A DNA stretch of 28,649 nt from a bacterium UBP6_UBA1196 (GCA_002310035.1 DBYC01000013.1:1-28649), one strand, 5' to 3'; counted from the stretch's first letter, positions 8,340 through 17,141 are shown. The notes: generated by a model not told the origin, from the sequence alone. Translations and numbers: made by a program.

Positions 8340-9380
8340 ATGGCAAAAGGTGTTCTAAATAAAATCGTCGGACTTCTCAAGAAAGATATCGGCAACATTT
8401 TTTCCGCAGAAACACTGAAAGATATAGGCAAACTTGTAAATACGGATATTTCCGACCTGATGGGCGACGCAAAAGCTTCGAAACTACTGGCCGAAATCGA
8501 GAAAAATCCCGACAAAGTCGAAAACTATATACAGCTGGCCGAGCTTTACCGTTACAAAAACAAAATCGACAAGGCGGTCGATGTCTATCTTGGTATGGCT
8601 CAGAAGGAACTGGATTTCAAACATCTTGATCTGGCGGCAAGCTATATTAAAATGGGGCTCAATATCGCTCCGGACAACGGTCTTTTAAACAAATTCAGCG
8701 CCGATATCGACATCCGTATGGGAAAATTCTCGGATGCCGCGGAAAAATACCGCGCCGCTGTGAATTACTACATCAAAAAGAACGACCGGCTTACGGCAAT
8801 ATATCTTCTCAACACGATAAAGGAGATGAATAAGGCGACTGTGCGCGATCTTCTCAATCTTTCGAGCATACTCATCCATGAAAACATGGGCGGTGAGGCT
8901 GAAAAGATCCTCATGTCGATCCGTGAAATGCATAAAAAAGGTGAGATCAGCAATGTCCGCGATCTCGAGGCATGCCTTATGATGCTCTATTCGATGAAAA
9001 AGGACGACGATGTCATTCTCGGTGAGCTGATAGAGGCAAGGATAGAGATCGGGCAGTATGACAGCGTTATGGTCCTTCTGAAAAAACTTATTGCGAAAGA
9101 TCCAGAAAACATCAATTTTCTCAAGCGTCAGGCGTTTGTCTACAAGAAGATGAACGACATGGACAACTGTGTTAAAGTGTTTAAGATCATTGCCAATATT
9201 TATGCGAAACAGAATAATCTTATATACCGTAACATCTATTATCATAAAGTTCTGAAATATGCACCTGAAGATGTCGAGGCACTTACGGTCCTCAAGATGG
9301 ATGATCAGATCCGTGAAAAGCTTGACAGCAAGATCGAAAACACCGATTCAAAAATCAGAATAATCGATCATAATTTTTAA
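8340..9380 (+). CDS. Cytoplasmic tetratricopeptide-repeat (TPR) protein
   Basis: 346 residues from the ATG at 8340, with GGGG just upstream; an in-frame TTG at 8325 would lie in the leader and is rejected. There is no signal peptide or membrane segment. After a charged N-terminal helix region (about 1-55), helical pairs with TPR spacing start at NYIQLAELYRYKNKIDKAVDVYLGMAQ. They continue through ASYIKMGLNIAPDNGLLNKF, AEKYRAAVNYYIKKNDRLTA and KRQAFVYKKMNDMDNCVKVF. These give at least five TPR-like units, ending with a polar tail. Such proteins act as scaffolds for complexes, and nothing here identifies the partner. The downstream SGNH gene converges on it, leaving only 6 bp between the two stop codons. 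Confidence 0.7.
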   Translation: MAKGVLNKIVGLLKKDIGNIFSAETLKDIGKLVNTDISDLMGDAKASKLLAEIEKNPDKVENYIQLAELYRYKNKIDKAVDVYLGMAQKELDFKHLDLAASYIKMGLNIAPDNGLLNKFSADIDIRMGKFSDAAEKYRAAVNYYIKKNDRLTAIYLLNTIKEMNKATVRDLLNLSSILIHENMGGEAEKILMSIREMHKKGEISNVRDLEACLMMLYSMKKDDDVILGELIEARIEIGQYDSVMVLLKKLIAKDPENINFLKRQAFVYKKMNDMDNCVKVFKIIANIYAKQNNLIYRNIYYHKVLKYAPEDVEALTVLKMDDQIREKLDSKIENTDSKIRIIDHNF

Positions 9381-9386
9381 AATCGC

Positions 9387-10598
9387 TCAGTTTTTTTCAG
9401 AATGGGAATTCTTTTTTGAAATCAATTCCCTGATGATGGGTGTGACTTTTTCTGCTATGTCGCCCGCGACCAGTTCGGAAGCCTGGGGAGTCAGGTGGAT
9501 GCCGTCGAAAATCATTGTGTCTGAAGTTTCGTCGAAGACTTTGGCCTGTGAGAAAACGAGCGGATCTTCGCTCTCTTTTATATGCTCGATAAATTTGACG
9601 GCGTAGTTGTTGTAACCTCTGAGAAGTGTTTCGTTTTTGTAGATAAGGTTCTGCTCAAGCATGCTCCACTTTTTTTTCATCTGGAGTGCCGGCGGGATGA
9701 AAAAAACGGTTTTTATTCCCTTTTTCGAGAACTTGTTTGAAGTTTCGGTCATTCTTTCAATAAATTTGTCGGCCGAATCAACAGCCCTTTTCTCGTATTC
9801 CGGCAGTAGAGGCGCGAAGATCTTGTCTTTCGGGAAAGACGATGAATATTTTACAAAATCGCTCATAAAAGCCTCTTTTATTATGCTGATTAAGCGGCTC
9901 CGCTTGTAAAAGGGCTTTTTTTTGTTTTCAGCGATGTTTTCCACAAGATTCTGATAGATTTCATCCTGACTCGTGAAAGGCGGCAGGTCGCTCGGACCGT
10001 TTTCAAAAGAGTAGTTCACATCGTTTATCGCTGTGCAGAAGACCGCCATGTCTAGCTGCAGATCTTCTGCCGTAAGTTCGGCGAAAGCTATCGCCCGCTG
10101 AAGTTCGTAGCCTTCGATCCCGAGATTGAAAACGGTGATCTTTGTATCTGGAAAGTTCGCTTTCAGCCTCTTTCCGACGACTGACGGTATAGTTTTGTCC
10201 TCGGCAAGGTATATTCCGACGATTCTCGAATCACCGAAAACTGCGATCCTGAATTCGTTTTCCTCTTTTTTACCGGGTTCCTCGCCGCGGAAACCGAATG
10301 AATTGAAGTTGAAGCTGTCCACTCTTGCAGTTCTGTATTTGTAGACTGTAGTGCCTGGAACTCCGATAATTCTTTCATCGATCAGCGCAAGATCTTCGCG
10401 TGCCTTGATCGCTGTTTTCAGATCTTCGTCTGAAAACGATATCCCGGCATAGTATTCCAGATTATTGAGTGTTTCGCTGAATTTCGAAAAGTTGGCGAGG
10501 ATTATTTCGGTGAATGCGAATAGTAAAAAGACCGAGAAAACAGCGAATAGGAACTTCGTCAGCGAATTTATTTTATCCAGACGCTTAATTTTTTTCAA
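9387..10598 (-). CDS. SGNH/GDSL-type O-acetyl-transfer protein, second copy
   Basis: 403 residues with one N-terminal membrane anchor (about 13-36), followed by an extracytoplasmic SGNH-hydrolase domain. Visible motifs are NSFGFRGEEPG, then AVFGDSRIVG with nucleophile Ser124, FNLGIEGYELQRA with Gly, an AINDVNY block III-like segment, and DGIHLTPQ with Asp365 and His368. Its gene overlaps the end of the upstream SGNH gene by 14 bp and is the last of a three-gene operon with the MBOAT acyltransferase. By analogy with AlgI/AlgJ/AlgX and PatA/PatB systems, the MBOAT would export acyl groups and the SGNH proteins would move them onto, or remove them from, a surface polysaccharide. The substrate is unknown. 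Clear sequence similarity to its neighbour suggests a tandem duplication. Confidence 0.78.
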   Translation of the reverse strand: MKKIKRLDKINSLTKFLFAVFSVFLLFAFTEIILANFSKFSETLNNLEYYAGISFSDEDLKTAIKAREDLALIDERIIGVPGTTVYKYRTARVDSFNFNSFGFRGEEPGKKEENEFRIAVFGDSRIVGIYLAEDKTIPSVVGKRLKANFPDTKITVFNLGIEGYELQRAIAFAELTAEDLQLDMAVFCTAINDVNYSFENGPSDLPPFTSQDEIYQNLVENIAENKKKPFYKRSRLISIIKEAFMSDFVKYSSSFPKDKIFAPLLPEYEKRAVDSADKFIERMTETSNKFSKKGIKTVFFIPPALQMKKKWSMLEQNLIYKNETLLRGYNNYAVKFIEHIKESEDPLVFSQAKVFDETSDTMIFDGIHLTPQASELVAGDIAEKVTPIIRELISKKNSHSEKN

Positions 10599-11778
10599 CG
10601 GAATCCCCCGTTTCCATAATTTTTATAATCTCTTCCGACAGTTTTACTGCCGCTGTTTTTGCGGCGTCGGGGGTCAGATGTAGACCGTCGAAAAATACGG
10701 TTTCATCAGTATCGTCGAAAATCGCTGTGTGATCCGCGGCGGCGAAATCGTGCTGTGACATGACCTTTTTTATCATTTCGCGGTAACATTCCCTGGTGAA
10801 GAGATTGATTCCCGGAAGAGAAAGATCCTGCCTGAAAAGTATCTCCTTCTCGATGTCGGAAAGGTGCTTTTTCACCTGTGCCAGTGGAGAGAGAAGAATG
10901 AGCGTCGGAATATTCCGTGCTTTGAAATAGCCGGATATCGCCTGGGCTCTTCCGGCGAAGACTGCCGGAAAATCGACAAGAAAAGCGGCCTTTTCAGGCG
11001 GAACAGGGCTGCCTGGAAGATCCGAATCGTCAATTTTCCCGGTCATTTCGTATGAGCTGTTGGCAACGGATATTTTCAGCGCATTCAGGATTTTCGACCC
11101 GAACACTTTAGTGGAAGCGTCTTTTCTGAAAATCGGCGGCAGCGGATCGCCTTCCTCAAACGGAGTCCAGTTCATCGTGCCGAAGTAGAACGCTTCGTTG
11201 ACATCGACTCCGCCGAGTGAAAAAATTATCAGATCAGGGTCGATTTCTTTGTAATGAAGCCGTGCTGCGGCCGATGCCCGCTGAAGATCGTATGCCTCTA
11301 TCCCGAAATTAAGAACAGTGAAATTTCTGTCAGGCATTCTGCGGCGCAGCTCTTTTTCTGTCTGAGCAGGGACCGTGTCTTCATCCGCGAGGAGAAAACC
11401 TATCGTTTTCGAGTCGCCGAACACTGCGATCCGGTATTCACCTGGTTTTTTAGGTTGTATTTCGTCACCGCGGAAACCGAGGGAGTTTATCGAAAAGCTT
11501 TCGGTTTTTATCGGTTTGTATTTGTAAAGGATCGTTCCTGGAACAATTACGGCTCTTTCCCCGGCTGATTCGAGGTCTTTGGCGAACCGTTCCGCTTTTT
11601 CGCGCTGTTCTTTGGAAAAAGTTTTGGAAATATAGTAGGCGTTTTCGTTGTCCATTTTGTTCAAGGCCGCGATGTCCAGCGCCGCCTCGGAAAAGACAAA
11701 GTATAAAGCCAGCGCAGCGGCCGCGGTTAAAAAGCCTTTCGGAGTTCTGATCCTGTCAATTCTTCCGTTCTGTTTCAT
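10585..11778 (-). CDS. SGNH/GDSL-type O-acetyl-transfer protein, first copy
   Basis: 397 residues. An N-terminal membrane anchor (about 15-37) is followed by an SGNH domain with IAVFGDSKTIG (nucleophile Ser123), LNFGIEAYDLQRA, a GGVDVNEAF segment and FDGLHLTPD (Asp364, His367). It shares with the next gene the block VPGT-x2-YKY-x6-SF-x2-NS-x-GFRG before the GDS motif, so the two are paralogues. The ATG follows the MBOAT stop codon directly with no gap, implying translational coupling. The presumed job is periplasmic acyl transfer to a surface glycan delivered by the MBOAT partner. Having two copies may mean two acceptor positions, or one transferase and one esterase. Confidence 0.78.
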   Translation of the reverse strand: MKQNGRIDRIRTPKGFLTAAAALALYFVFSEAALDIAALNKMDNENAYYISKTFSKEQREKAERFAKDLESAGERAVIVPGTILYKYKPIKTESFSINSLGFRGDEIQPKKPGEYRIAVFGDSKTIGFLLADEDTVPAQTEKELRRRMPDRNFTVLNFGIEAYDLQRASAAARLHYKEIDPDLIIFSLGGVDVNEAFYFGTMNWTPFEEGDPLPPIFRKDASTKVFGSKILNALKISVANSSYEMTGKIDDSDLPGSPVPPEKAAFLVDFPAVFAGRAQAISGYFKARNIPTLILLSPLAQVKKHLSDIEKEILFRQDLSLPGINLFTRECYREMIKKVMSQHDFAAADHTAIFDDTDETVFFDGLHLTPDAAKTAAVKLSEEIIKIMETGDSVEKN

Positions 11779-13176
11779 TTAAAATCTGAAGTAGATGAAC
11801 ATTTCTGAAAAAATCATTGAGTTGCTGGTTATCGCAATGGCAAAAAGAACCGCCAACAGCAGAGCCTCACCGCATTTGAAAATGACGGAACCACCGAATC
11901 TTGCTTCAATTTTTTTATATATAGGAAATCCGAATATCAGCCCTGCAAGAGTGGCGACCAGGGTTTTTGTCTCAAAAATCTGGGAAAACTGCAGGCCAGA
12001 AAAATTCGGAACGAACATGGCCCGCGTTATTTGCAGGAAATGGCGGACAGAATTTGCTCTGACCGACATGAAAAACGGCGGAAACACTACAAACAGTGTG
12101 TAAATATGCGCCAGGATTCTGTTCCGGAACGAGCAGTGTTTTTTGAAAATCCGTTCGACCGTTATGAAAAAAGCTGAAATCGAGCCGAAAAGAATGTAGT
12201 GCCATGCCGCCCCGTGCCAGAGTCCGCAGATAAGAAAGATTATCCAGATGTTGAGGATCGTCCTGAATTCGCCTTTCCTGCTGCCGCCTAGCGGGATGTA
12301 GAGGTAGTCCCTGAACCATGTCGAAAGCGAAATGTGCCATCTGCGCCACATGTTTCCAAGCGATGTCGCCGCGAAAGGATAATTGAAGTTCTCGGGAATT
12401 TTGATGCCGAACATCCTTGCGAGACCGATCGCCATGTCGGAGTAGCCCGAGAAATCAAAGTAGAGCTGGACGCAGAAAAGCAGCGATGCCGACCAAGCTA
12501 CCGGAGTGCTGAGTGATTCCGGATCTGCGGCGTATATTTTATCGACGACGATCGCGATGTTGTTGGAAAGAAGGACTTTTTTCGCGAAACCGTAGGCGAA
12601 GCGTTTCAAGCCGTAAAGAAATGCTGCGTAATGGACCTCCCTGTATTTGAGCTGCGGGATGAAATTGTCGTAACGGACTATAGGACCGGCCACAAGCTGC
12701 GGGAAAAACGAGATGTAAAGCGCGGTGTCAAGCAGGGAAATACGGCCTGTTTTGTCCTTTTTTCTGTAAAAATCGATGATGCACGATACCGCCTGAAACG
12801 AGAAAAACGAGATGCCGAGCGGCAGGTGGAAATTTGTCGGCGTGATTTTTATCTGAAATAGAGAAAGCAGTTCCGCGAGCTGTTCCGTAAAGAAATTCGA
12901 GTATTTGAACACGAGCAGGATGCCTATCGAAAAGAGAGACCCTGTTATCGCCGCCGCTGTCCGGTGCTTTTCGTGTGACTGGATGAATCTGATCGAAGCA
13001 TACGCTGTCAGGATTGTCAGAATCATCAAAAGGACGAAAGAGCCTTCGCCGTACATATAAAAAACAATGCTCGCGAAAAGAAGGAATGACTTCCTGAACT
13101 TTTCCGGAAGCATCGCATGGATAATCCATACAAAGGGAAGGAAAATAAACAAAAAAATCGGGCTGCTGAAAACCAC
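11779..13176 (-). CDS. MBOAT-family O-acyltransferase (AlgI-like)
   Basis: 465 residues with about ten membrane segments. The family signatures are clear: QLVAGPIVRYDNF, YFDFSGYSDMAIGLARMFGI, FNYPFAATSLGNMWRRWHIS (His281) and GLWHGAAWHYILFG with the conserved catalytic His321. AlgI-type enzymes pass acetyl groups from the cytoplasm across the inner membrane for polysaccharide O-acetylation. I chose the GTG at 13176 because GAGGTGA sits at the right distance and the hydrophobic N-terminus begins there. It heads an operon with two SGNH proteins. No alginate or cellulose synthesis genes are near, so the glycan target is not shown. A weak TAGAAT-like -10 on the minus strand (13217-13222) is the only promoter hint. 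Confidence 0.92.
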   Translation of the reverse strand: MVFSSPIFLFIFLPFVWIIHAMLPEKFRKSFLLFASIVFYMYGEGSFVLLMILTILTAYASIRFIQSHEKHRTAAAITGSLFSIGILLVFKYSNFFTEQLAELLSLFQIKITPTNFHLPLGISFFSFQAVSCIIDFYRKKDKTGRISLLDTALYISFFPQLVAGPIVRYDNFIPQLKYREVHYAAFLYGLKRFAYGFAKKVLLSNNIAIVVDKIYAADPESLSTPVAWSASLLFCVQLYFDFSGYSDMAIGLARMFGIKIPENFNYPFAATSLGNMWRRWHISLSTWFRDYLYIPLGGSRKGEFRTILNIWIIFLICGLWHGAAWHYILFGSISAFFITVERIFKKHCSFRNRILAHIYTLFVVFPPFFMSVRANSVRHFLQITRAMFVPNFSGLQFSQIFETKTLVATLAGLIFGFPIYKKIEARFGGSVIFKCGEALLLAVLFAIAITSNSMIFSEMFIYFRF

Positions 13177-13287
13177 TGCTCACCTCAAACGGAACATCAA
13201 TACAAAAAAACGAAGTATTCTACTGAAAATTTCGGAAAATGAAAGAGTTTTATCCGATGTGGCGTTTAACGATATTCCCTTGGTCTG

Positions 13288-15219
13288 TTATTTTTTTTCT
13301 TTGATTATCGATTCGATCATCGACTCGAAAATTTCAGCCGGCCTTGCTCCCGATATTTTTCTGCCGTTCACGAAAAACGCCGGGACACCGCGGAGATCGA
13401 GGTTGCCGCCTTCCCTGATGTCTTCGGAAACTGCGGCTTCGGTTTCAGGTTTTGCTGCTTCAGCTTTGATTTTTGTCCAGTCAAGCCCCAGTTCTTTTGT
13501 GTAGGATTCGAATTTCTCTTCGTGATTGTTTTTCCACTCTTTCTGCCTTGAATACAGGATAGCGGCTGCTTCAAAGAATTTTTCGTCGCCATAGAGATTT
13601 TTTACTGCACGGGCGAAAAGCGCGGCCGGTTTTGCCTGTTCGTGAAAGCCAAGAGGAAGGTTTTTATAAACGAGTTTCACATCGTTTTTGTGTTTTTCGA
13701 TCACGCTGTTTACCGTTGCGTAAGCTTTTGCGCAGTGCGGGCACTGGAAATCGGAAAATTCAATGATCGTGACTTTCGGATTCCTGCTTCCTTTAACGGC
13801 TTCTTTACCGCTGAGTTTTACAGAATAGATTTTGTCAGGATCTTCTTTTCTCTCTCTGTTTCCGCTGCGTTTCGCGACTGTAGGTTTGCCGTCCTTGATG
13901 ATTTCCCGGTAAAGTTCGTCGCCTTTCAAGCTTTTTTCTGCGGCTTTTTTAAGTTCCTCGTCGATCAGTTTTTTGAATGATGCCAACGGGAGCGCGCCGC
14001 TTACGAACCTGCCGTTTACGAACGATGCCGGAGTTCCGCGCAGACCTAGTGCCGATGCGGCTTTTATGTCATCAGCCACTATATTTTCAATGTTTTTGCT
14101 TTCCATATCCTTTTTGAGTGTTTCCCAGTCGGCGGGAAGTTCCGTTTTGTGCTCTTCGATCCACGCTTTGAAGTCGTCTGTGCGGTTCCACTCTTTCTGC
14201 TTCGAGAAAAGGAAGCTGTACATTTCCCAGAATTTGCCTTGTCTGTGCGCTGCGGCAGCCAGGCAGGCGGCATCTTTCGCTTTTTTATGGAAAGAAGAAA
14301 GAGGGAGGTTTACGAAAGCGATTCTGATTTTGCCTGCATAATCCTCTTTCAACTGTTCAAAGGTTTCATAAAGCTGTGAACAGAAAGGGCATTCAAAGTC
14401 GTCAAAAAGGACTATCGTGACCGGCGCATCCTCAGCACCCCAGAGCGGGGCATGTGCGGGAATTTCGGCTTTGTAGATGTCCTGTGAAATAGGCGGAGCC
14501 TCTCTTTTCGGCGGAATAAATTTTTTCTTGCCGTCTTTTATGATTTCATTGTAGGGATTTTTTATCCCTTTGGCCTTAAGCTGTTCGCCGACCGAGATCT
14601 GTTTGAGGATCACCTGTTCCATTTTTGAATTTTTCGAGCCAACGACCATTACGCCGTTCACAAAAAATGTCGGTGTGCCGCGGACTCCGAAAAGTGTGCC
14701 CTGAGTGATGTCAGCCTGGACTTTTGCCGCAGTCTCGGCAGAAGTTCTGTCTTTGTTGAACTTGTCCATATCGAGTTTGAGCTCTTTCGCGTAAGCGACA
14801 AGATTCTCTTCAGTGACATTTTTTACATCGCTGTAAAGTTTTGCGTAATATTCCCAGAATTTGCCCTGATTCTGTGCCGCGACAGCCGCATGGGAAGCGG
14901 GTTTGGCCATTTTGTGGAAACTTAACGGGAAGTGCTTGAAGACATATCTTACTTTGCCGTTGTAACGCTTGAGCAGCGTTTCCATGAAATCGACACTGCG
15001 TTTTGAGAACGGGCACTGGAAATCGGAAAAGTTTACGATCGTGACCGGCGCATCTTCCGGTCCGCGGAAAATCGAAGTTCCGATCTGGACATTGTAAATG
15101 CTTTCTTTATTGTTCTGACCGTTATCCGCGTTGTCTTTTTCAGGCTTTTCCTCTTTTTTCTTACATGCTGAAAAAAGGACCGCGCAAATCAAAAGCAATG
15201 TTAAAAAGAGTTTTTTCAT
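13288..15219 (-). CDS. Lipoprotein with three tandem DsbA-like thioredoxin domains
   Basis: 643 residues from the ATG at 15219, preceded by GGAGG; an upstream in-frame start at 15237 overlaps that site. The signal peptide ends in lipobox FSAC (Cys19). Three Thioredoxin_4/DsbA-like domains follow, each beginning with an APVTIV- or PKVTII-type strand. Domain 1 (about 45-210) has CPFS at Cys69-Ser72. Domain 2 (about 250-425) has CPFC at Cys277-Cys280. Domain 3 (about 465-640) has CPHC at Cys493-Cys496. Each keeps the cis-Pro loop (GTPTFFVNG, GTPASFVNG, GVPAFFVNG). The linkers share an EIIKDGK motif. It should act as a membrane-tethered periplasmic thiol-disulfide enzyme. Domain 1 lacks the resolving Cys. 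Three copies in one chain is unusual, since relatives usually have one. Confidence 0.9.
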   Translation of the reverse strand: MKKLFLTLLLICAVLFSACKKKEEKPEKDNADNGQNNKESIYNVQIGTSIFRGPEDAPVTIVNFSDFQCPFSKRSVDFMETLLKRYNGKVRYVFKHFPLSFHKMAKPASHAAVAAQNQGKFWEYYAKLYSDVKNVTEENLVAYAKELKLDMDKFNKDRTSAETAAKVQADITQGTLFGVRGTPTFFVNGVMVVGSKNSKMEQVILKQISVGEQLKAKGIKNPYNEIIKDGKKKFIPPKREAPPISQDIYKAEIPAHAPLWGAEDAPVTIVLFDDFECPFCSQLYETFEQLKEDYAGKIRIAFVNLPLSSFHKKAKDAACLAAAAHRQGKFWEMYSFLFSKQKEWNRTDDFKAWIEEHKTELPADWETLKKDMESKNIENIVADDIKAASALGLRGTPASFVNGRFVSGALPLASFKKLIDEELKKAAEKSLKGDELYREIIKDGKPTVAKRSGNRERKEDPDKIYSVKLSGKEAVKGSRNPKVTIIEFSDFQCPHCAKAYATVNSVIEKHKNDVKLVYKNLPLGFHEQAKPAALFARAVKNLYGDEKFFEAAAILYSRQKEWKNNHEEKFESYTKELGLDWTKIKAEAAKPETEAAVSEDIREGGNLDLRGVPAFFVNGRKISGARPAEIFESMIESIIKEKK

Positions 15220-15247
15220 CAATTCCTCCACAAACAAAAAACTCTGA

Positions 15248-15275
15248 AAGATAACTTTTCCTGTTTTTTATGCAA
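15248..15275 (-). promoter_or_regulatory. Predicted promoter of the triple-DsbA lipoprotein gene
   Basis: Read on the minus strand: TTGCAT (15275-15270), a 16-bp spacer and TATCTT (15253-15248), about 29 bp before the start codon at 15219. It lies in the divergent gap shared with the plus-strand TPR gene. Confidence 0.4.
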
Positions 15276-15307
15276 CAATTCGGGTTTTTTCTTGAAATAC
15301 TCCGATA

Positions 15308-15313
15308 TATAAT
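15308..15313 (+). promoter_or_regulatory. Putative -10 box (TATAAT) for the TPR-cobO operon
   Basis: A perfect TATAAT lies 32 bp before the ATG at 15345. A TTGAAA at 15292-15297 is too close (10-bp spacer) to be its -35 element, so only the -10 is proposed. Confidence 0.35.
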
Positions 15314-15344
15314 TAGATTTACGCAGTTTTTTGGGAGGTGTTTT

Positions 15345-16079
15345 ATGTATAGTTTACTCATTTCTCTCGGGATCGCCATTTTAGTCGGCTTGATTCTTGG
15401 CATTTTGGGTTATATCGGACTCGGTATTTTCCTCGGTATTTTCGCGTTTTTGGCGGCTTTTATCTTTTTCCAGAGAACTTTTTCGAAAAAGTTGCAGGCT
15501 GTTTTCATGGCTGCGAACATTGAGATCCAGAAACAGCATTTCGACCGTGCGATCGAAATTTTGAAAGAAGGCTACCGCTACAACAAATACGCTTTTCTGG
15601 TTCAGGCGCAGATCGACACGCAGATCGGAATCATCATTTATTCGCAGAAAAAATTCGGCGAGGCTTTCAAATATCTCAAAAATTCCAATCCGAGGATAAT
15701 GATGGGATACTTGATGTACATAATCGGGTGCATCAAGAATAAAAATACTGAAAATATTGACAAAAACATCGATCTGCTCATTCGTTTCAACAAGAAGGAT
15801 CCGTTTGTTTACTCAGTTGTGGCCTATCTTTACGAAGAGGAGCTCGGCAACCGTGACAAAGCTCTTGAAACACTTACAAAAGCGGCGAAAATCATGCCGG
15901 ATAACCCGAAAATCAAGGAACATCTTCTCGCTTTCCAGAACAACAGAGAGTTCAAAATGGATAAATACGGCGAGCAGTGGTATCAGCTGATGCTTGACAG
16001 AAAGGGACTGACGCGACTTCAGAACAAGATGATGAAAGATCAGCAGAAAAGCATGAAAGTCAGAACTTTTGCAAGATAA
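15345..16079 (+). CDS. Membrane-anchored TPR-like protein of unknown function
   Basis: 244 residues from the ATG at 15345, with a strong GGGAGG site; the frame is open back to 15270, but that stretch contains the promoter. A Gly/Leu/Ile-rich hydrophobic block (about 3-45) probably forms two short membrane helices or a hairpin. A cytoplasmic helical domain follows: FDRAIEILKEGYRYNKYAF, GEAFKYLKNSNPRIMMGYLM and DKALETLTKAAKIMPDNPKI. The last of these is a good TPR match with the usual Pro-Asn turn. The C-terminus is basic. The gene is 15 bp ahead of an unknown gene and in line with cobO. I see no direct functional link to cobalamin chemistry. Confidence 0.65.
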   Translation: MYSLLISLGIAILVGLILGILGYIGLGIFLGIFAFLAAFIFFQRTFSKKLQAVFMAANIEIQKQHFDRAIEILKEGYRYNKYAFLVQAQIDTQIGIIIYSQKKFGEAFKYLKNSNPRIMMGYLMYIIGCIKNKNTENIDKNIDLLIRFNKKDPFVYSVVAYLYEEELGNRDKALETLTKAAKIMPDNPKIKEHLLAFQNNREFKMDKYGEQWYQLMLDRKGLTRLQNKMMKDQQKSMKVRTFAR

Positions 16080-16094
16080 GTTTGTGGAATTATT

Positions 16095-16607
16095 ATGGAT
16101 CTGTCTATTTTGGAAAAGCGCGGGATCGGTGTGAAAATCGCCGAATCGCTTAAAAGAGAACCGGAACTTCTTGAAATTTCGCTTAAAATCCTTGAAAAGG
16201 CGGCACTTAACGCAAATTCATTTAAAAATTTCATCCGCTACACCCGCGAAATAGCTCTGCGCGAAGGAAAACCGTTTGAAGAAATCTTTAAAAATACAGG
16301 ACTTTTCAAAATTCTTGAAGACGAAAACATGTCGGAAAGGACAAAAGGCGAAGAGCTTATGAACCGCCTTTACAACCTGCGTTATCCGCTTTGGAGCAAA
16401 AAACAGGCTAACTTTTTGAAACTTAAAAACAAATTTCGTGCTGAAACAGGCGGTGAAATCGTTTTTCCAGATTTCGCGGAAGGAAACAGTTTTAAAATTT
16501 CATTCACCATAAAAGAAGCTTCCGACATCGAAAAAATAGAGCGGACTATCGCTAAAGCGATGCCGGTTTTGCGTGAATCTCTCAATGAAATCAAGGAAAA
16601 TTCATAA
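16095..16607 (+). CDS. Hypothetical protein (170 aa)
   Basis: I do not recognise this family. The protein is soluble and highly charged (Lys/Glu-rich), with no signal peptide or membrane segment. The first ~90 residues look all-helical (ELLEISLKILEKAALNANSF, RYTREIALREGKPFEEIF). An MNRLYNLRYPLWSKKQANFL segment follows, and then a probable alpha/beta part (GGEIVFPDF, FKISFTIKEASDIEKIERTI). Codon use matches the neighbours, and it is tightly packed between the TPR gene (15 bp) and cobO (12 bp), which supports it as a real gene. Its conserved position next to cobO, if found in relatives, would be the best clue to function. Confidence 0.6.
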   Translation: MDLSILEKRGIGVKIAESLKREPELLEISLKILEKAALNANSFKNFIRYTREIALREGKPFEEIFKNTGLFKILEDENMSERTKGEELMNRLYNLRYPLWSKKQANFLKLKNKFRAETGGEIVFPDFAEGNSFKISFTIKEASDIEKIERTIAKAMPVLRESLNEIKENS

Positions 16608-16619
16608 TCGGAGACTAAA

Positions 16620-17141
16620 ATGGGAAGCAGCATTGGTTATGTTCAGGTTTATACCGGAAACGGCAAAGGAAAAACGACGGCTTCTTTCGGACTCGCTCTG
16701 AGAGCGGCTATGGCGGGCAAAAAAGTTTTCATAGGCCAGTTTGTCAAGGGAATGCCTTACAGCGAGCTTAAAGTTCCTGATTTTATTAAGAATATTGAGA
16801 TCAAACAGTATGGTGCAGACTGCTTCATCGTCAAGGCTCCGACAGAACACGATATAAAAATCGCCCGCGACGGTCTTGCGGAAATGAGCCGGATTTTGAA
16901 GGAAGGAAAACACGATGTCGTCATCATGGACGAAGCGAACATCGCCCTTTTCTACAAACTTTTTTCAGTCGATGAACTTCTCGAAGCTGTCAGAAACCGC
17001 GCGGAACATGTAGAAGTCGTCATCACCGGCAGATACGCGCCGCAGGAACTTATCGATTTCGCTGATCTTGTCACCGAAATGAAGGAAATCAAGCACTACT
17101 ACACGAAAGGTGTCGAGGCGAGAACCGGTATCGAAAAATAG
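16620..17141 (+). CDS. cobO: Cob(I)yrinic acid a,c-diamide adenosyltransferase (CobO/BtuR type)
   Basis: 173 residues with the P-loop of the CobO/BtuR/CobA family near the N-terminus (GYVQVYTGNGKGKTTASFGL). Further family features are AMAGKKVFIGQFVKG, a VVIMDEANIAL Walker B-like strand and VVITGRYAPQELIDFADLVTEM close to the C-terminus, ending KGVEARTGIEK. It adenosylates Co(I) corrinoids from ATP, making the coenzyme form in biosynthesis or salvage. The ATG has GGAG upstream. About 60 bp downstream begins a cobalamin riboswitch that controls the next gene, so two B12-linked elements are adjacent. No other corrinoid synthesis genes are in the window, which fits a salvage role or a scattered pathway. 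Confidence 0.93.
   Translation: MGSSIGYVQVYTGNGKGKTTASFGLALRAAMAGKKVFIGQFVKGMPYSELKVPDFIKNIEIKQYGADCFIVKAPTEHDIKIARDGLAEMSRILKEGKHDVVIMDEANIALFYKLFSVDELLEAVRNRAEHVEVVITGRYAPQELIDFADLVTEMKEIKHYYTKGVEARTGIEK

Noticed and set aside
13195..13206. TTTGTATTGATG on the minus strand in the MBOAT operon leader, identical to the core of the 23-bp iterons
   Set aside because: Only one copy, not phased, and in an AT-rich leader with no matching promoter geometry; probably coincidence, though a shared regulator cannot be excluded.
13217..13222. TAGAAT as a -10 box for the MBOAT operon (minus strand)
   Set aside because: The only -35 candidate (TTTCAT) is poor, so I did not list it as a promoter.
15292..15313. 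TTGAAA plus TATAAT as a full promoter before the membrane TPR gene
   Set aside because: The spacer is only 10 bp; just the -10 box is retained.
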